The notes under the pieces were generated by a model. The model saw only the letters and a program-made list of their open reading frames with translations. It searched no databases and had not been told where the DNA came from. DNA of 64,000 nucleotides from Symbiodinium natans (Eukaryota > Sar > Dinophyceae > Suessiales > Symbiodiniaceae), in assembly GCA_905221605.1 (NCBI GenBank), contig CAJNDS010001668.1, positions 124,001 through 188,000 on the forward strand, given 5' to 3'. A program made the position numbers and the translations under genes. Shown here one piece after another: positions 63,951 through 64,000 of this stretch (position 1 is the stretch's first letter; the number at the start of each line of letters is the position of its first letter).

Positions 63951-64000
63951 CCTGGTATAGAATGGTATATAATGGTATATAGTGGTATATAATGGTATAT
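63951..64000. repeat. AATGGTATAT decamer repeat at window end
   Basis: At least four decamers running to the last base, so the array continues outside the window. Confidence 0.9.

Overview
The window reads as nuclear DNA of a dinoflagellate, most likely a coral symbiont of the Symbiodiniaceae or a close relative. Support: short interstitial arrays of TTTAGGG (the telomere type known from dinoflagellates) occur throughout; genes are broken into small exons with few long frames; all exons I can assign to a protein family or a paralogous family lie on the minus strand, as expected for unidirectional dinoflagellate gene arrays; and one element carries a sequence resembling the dinoflagellate trans-spliced leader. 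Lineage is inferred, not proven. A 100-N block at 37306-37405 marks an assembly gap.

Layout. 0-1.9 kb: a GA-rich microsatellite and two pieces of an FkbM-like methyltransferase gene (minus). 1.936-10.717 kb: a complete, very young LTR retrotransposon-like element (plus). It has two 292-bp LTRs differing at one base, a primer site complementary to the anticodon arm of initiator tRNA-Met, a polypurine tract and a TAGGG target duplication inside TTTAGGG repeats. It codes no visible reverse transcriptase or integrase. Its five overlapping frames instead encode CCCH zinc fingers, a WW-like and an S1-like domain. 10.7-15.4 kb: mostly non-coding, with one exon of a FUT8-like fucosyltransferase (minus). 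15.7-28.5 kb: almost pure repeats: a degenerate GAGCTC-rich array, a 42-bp minisatellite open in several frames, and a 6-kb AT-rich satellite of foldback units with a higher-order duplication of about 2.65 kb. 28.6-37.1 kb: sparse, with a few uncertain exons.

37.4-60.6 kb: the most gene-like part. A multi-exon family is present in three copies, all minus: copy 1 (37.4-39.4 kb, exons A, B and C), copy 2 (47.8-52.6 kb, exons C and D, an NTPase/helicase with frameshifts, and a tail), copy 3 (54.9-60.6 kb, the fullest set). Exon A looks TIR-like, exon D SH3/agenet-like, and the large exon is a superfamily-1-like P-loop NTPase with Walker A, a DEAH box and a TRA-type motif VI. If copy 3 is one transcript it would be a TIR-like plus SF1 NTPase fusion, a candidate undescribed sensor or nucleic-acid-handling protein. 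A separate multi-exon membrane protein gene lies between copies 1 and 2 (42.0-45.4 kb, minus).

60.6-64.0 kb is non-coding as far as I can see, ending in octamer arrays that occur in opposite orientations and a decamer repeat at the window edge. Exon boundaries are estimates made by eye from splice-like signals and comparison of paralogues.
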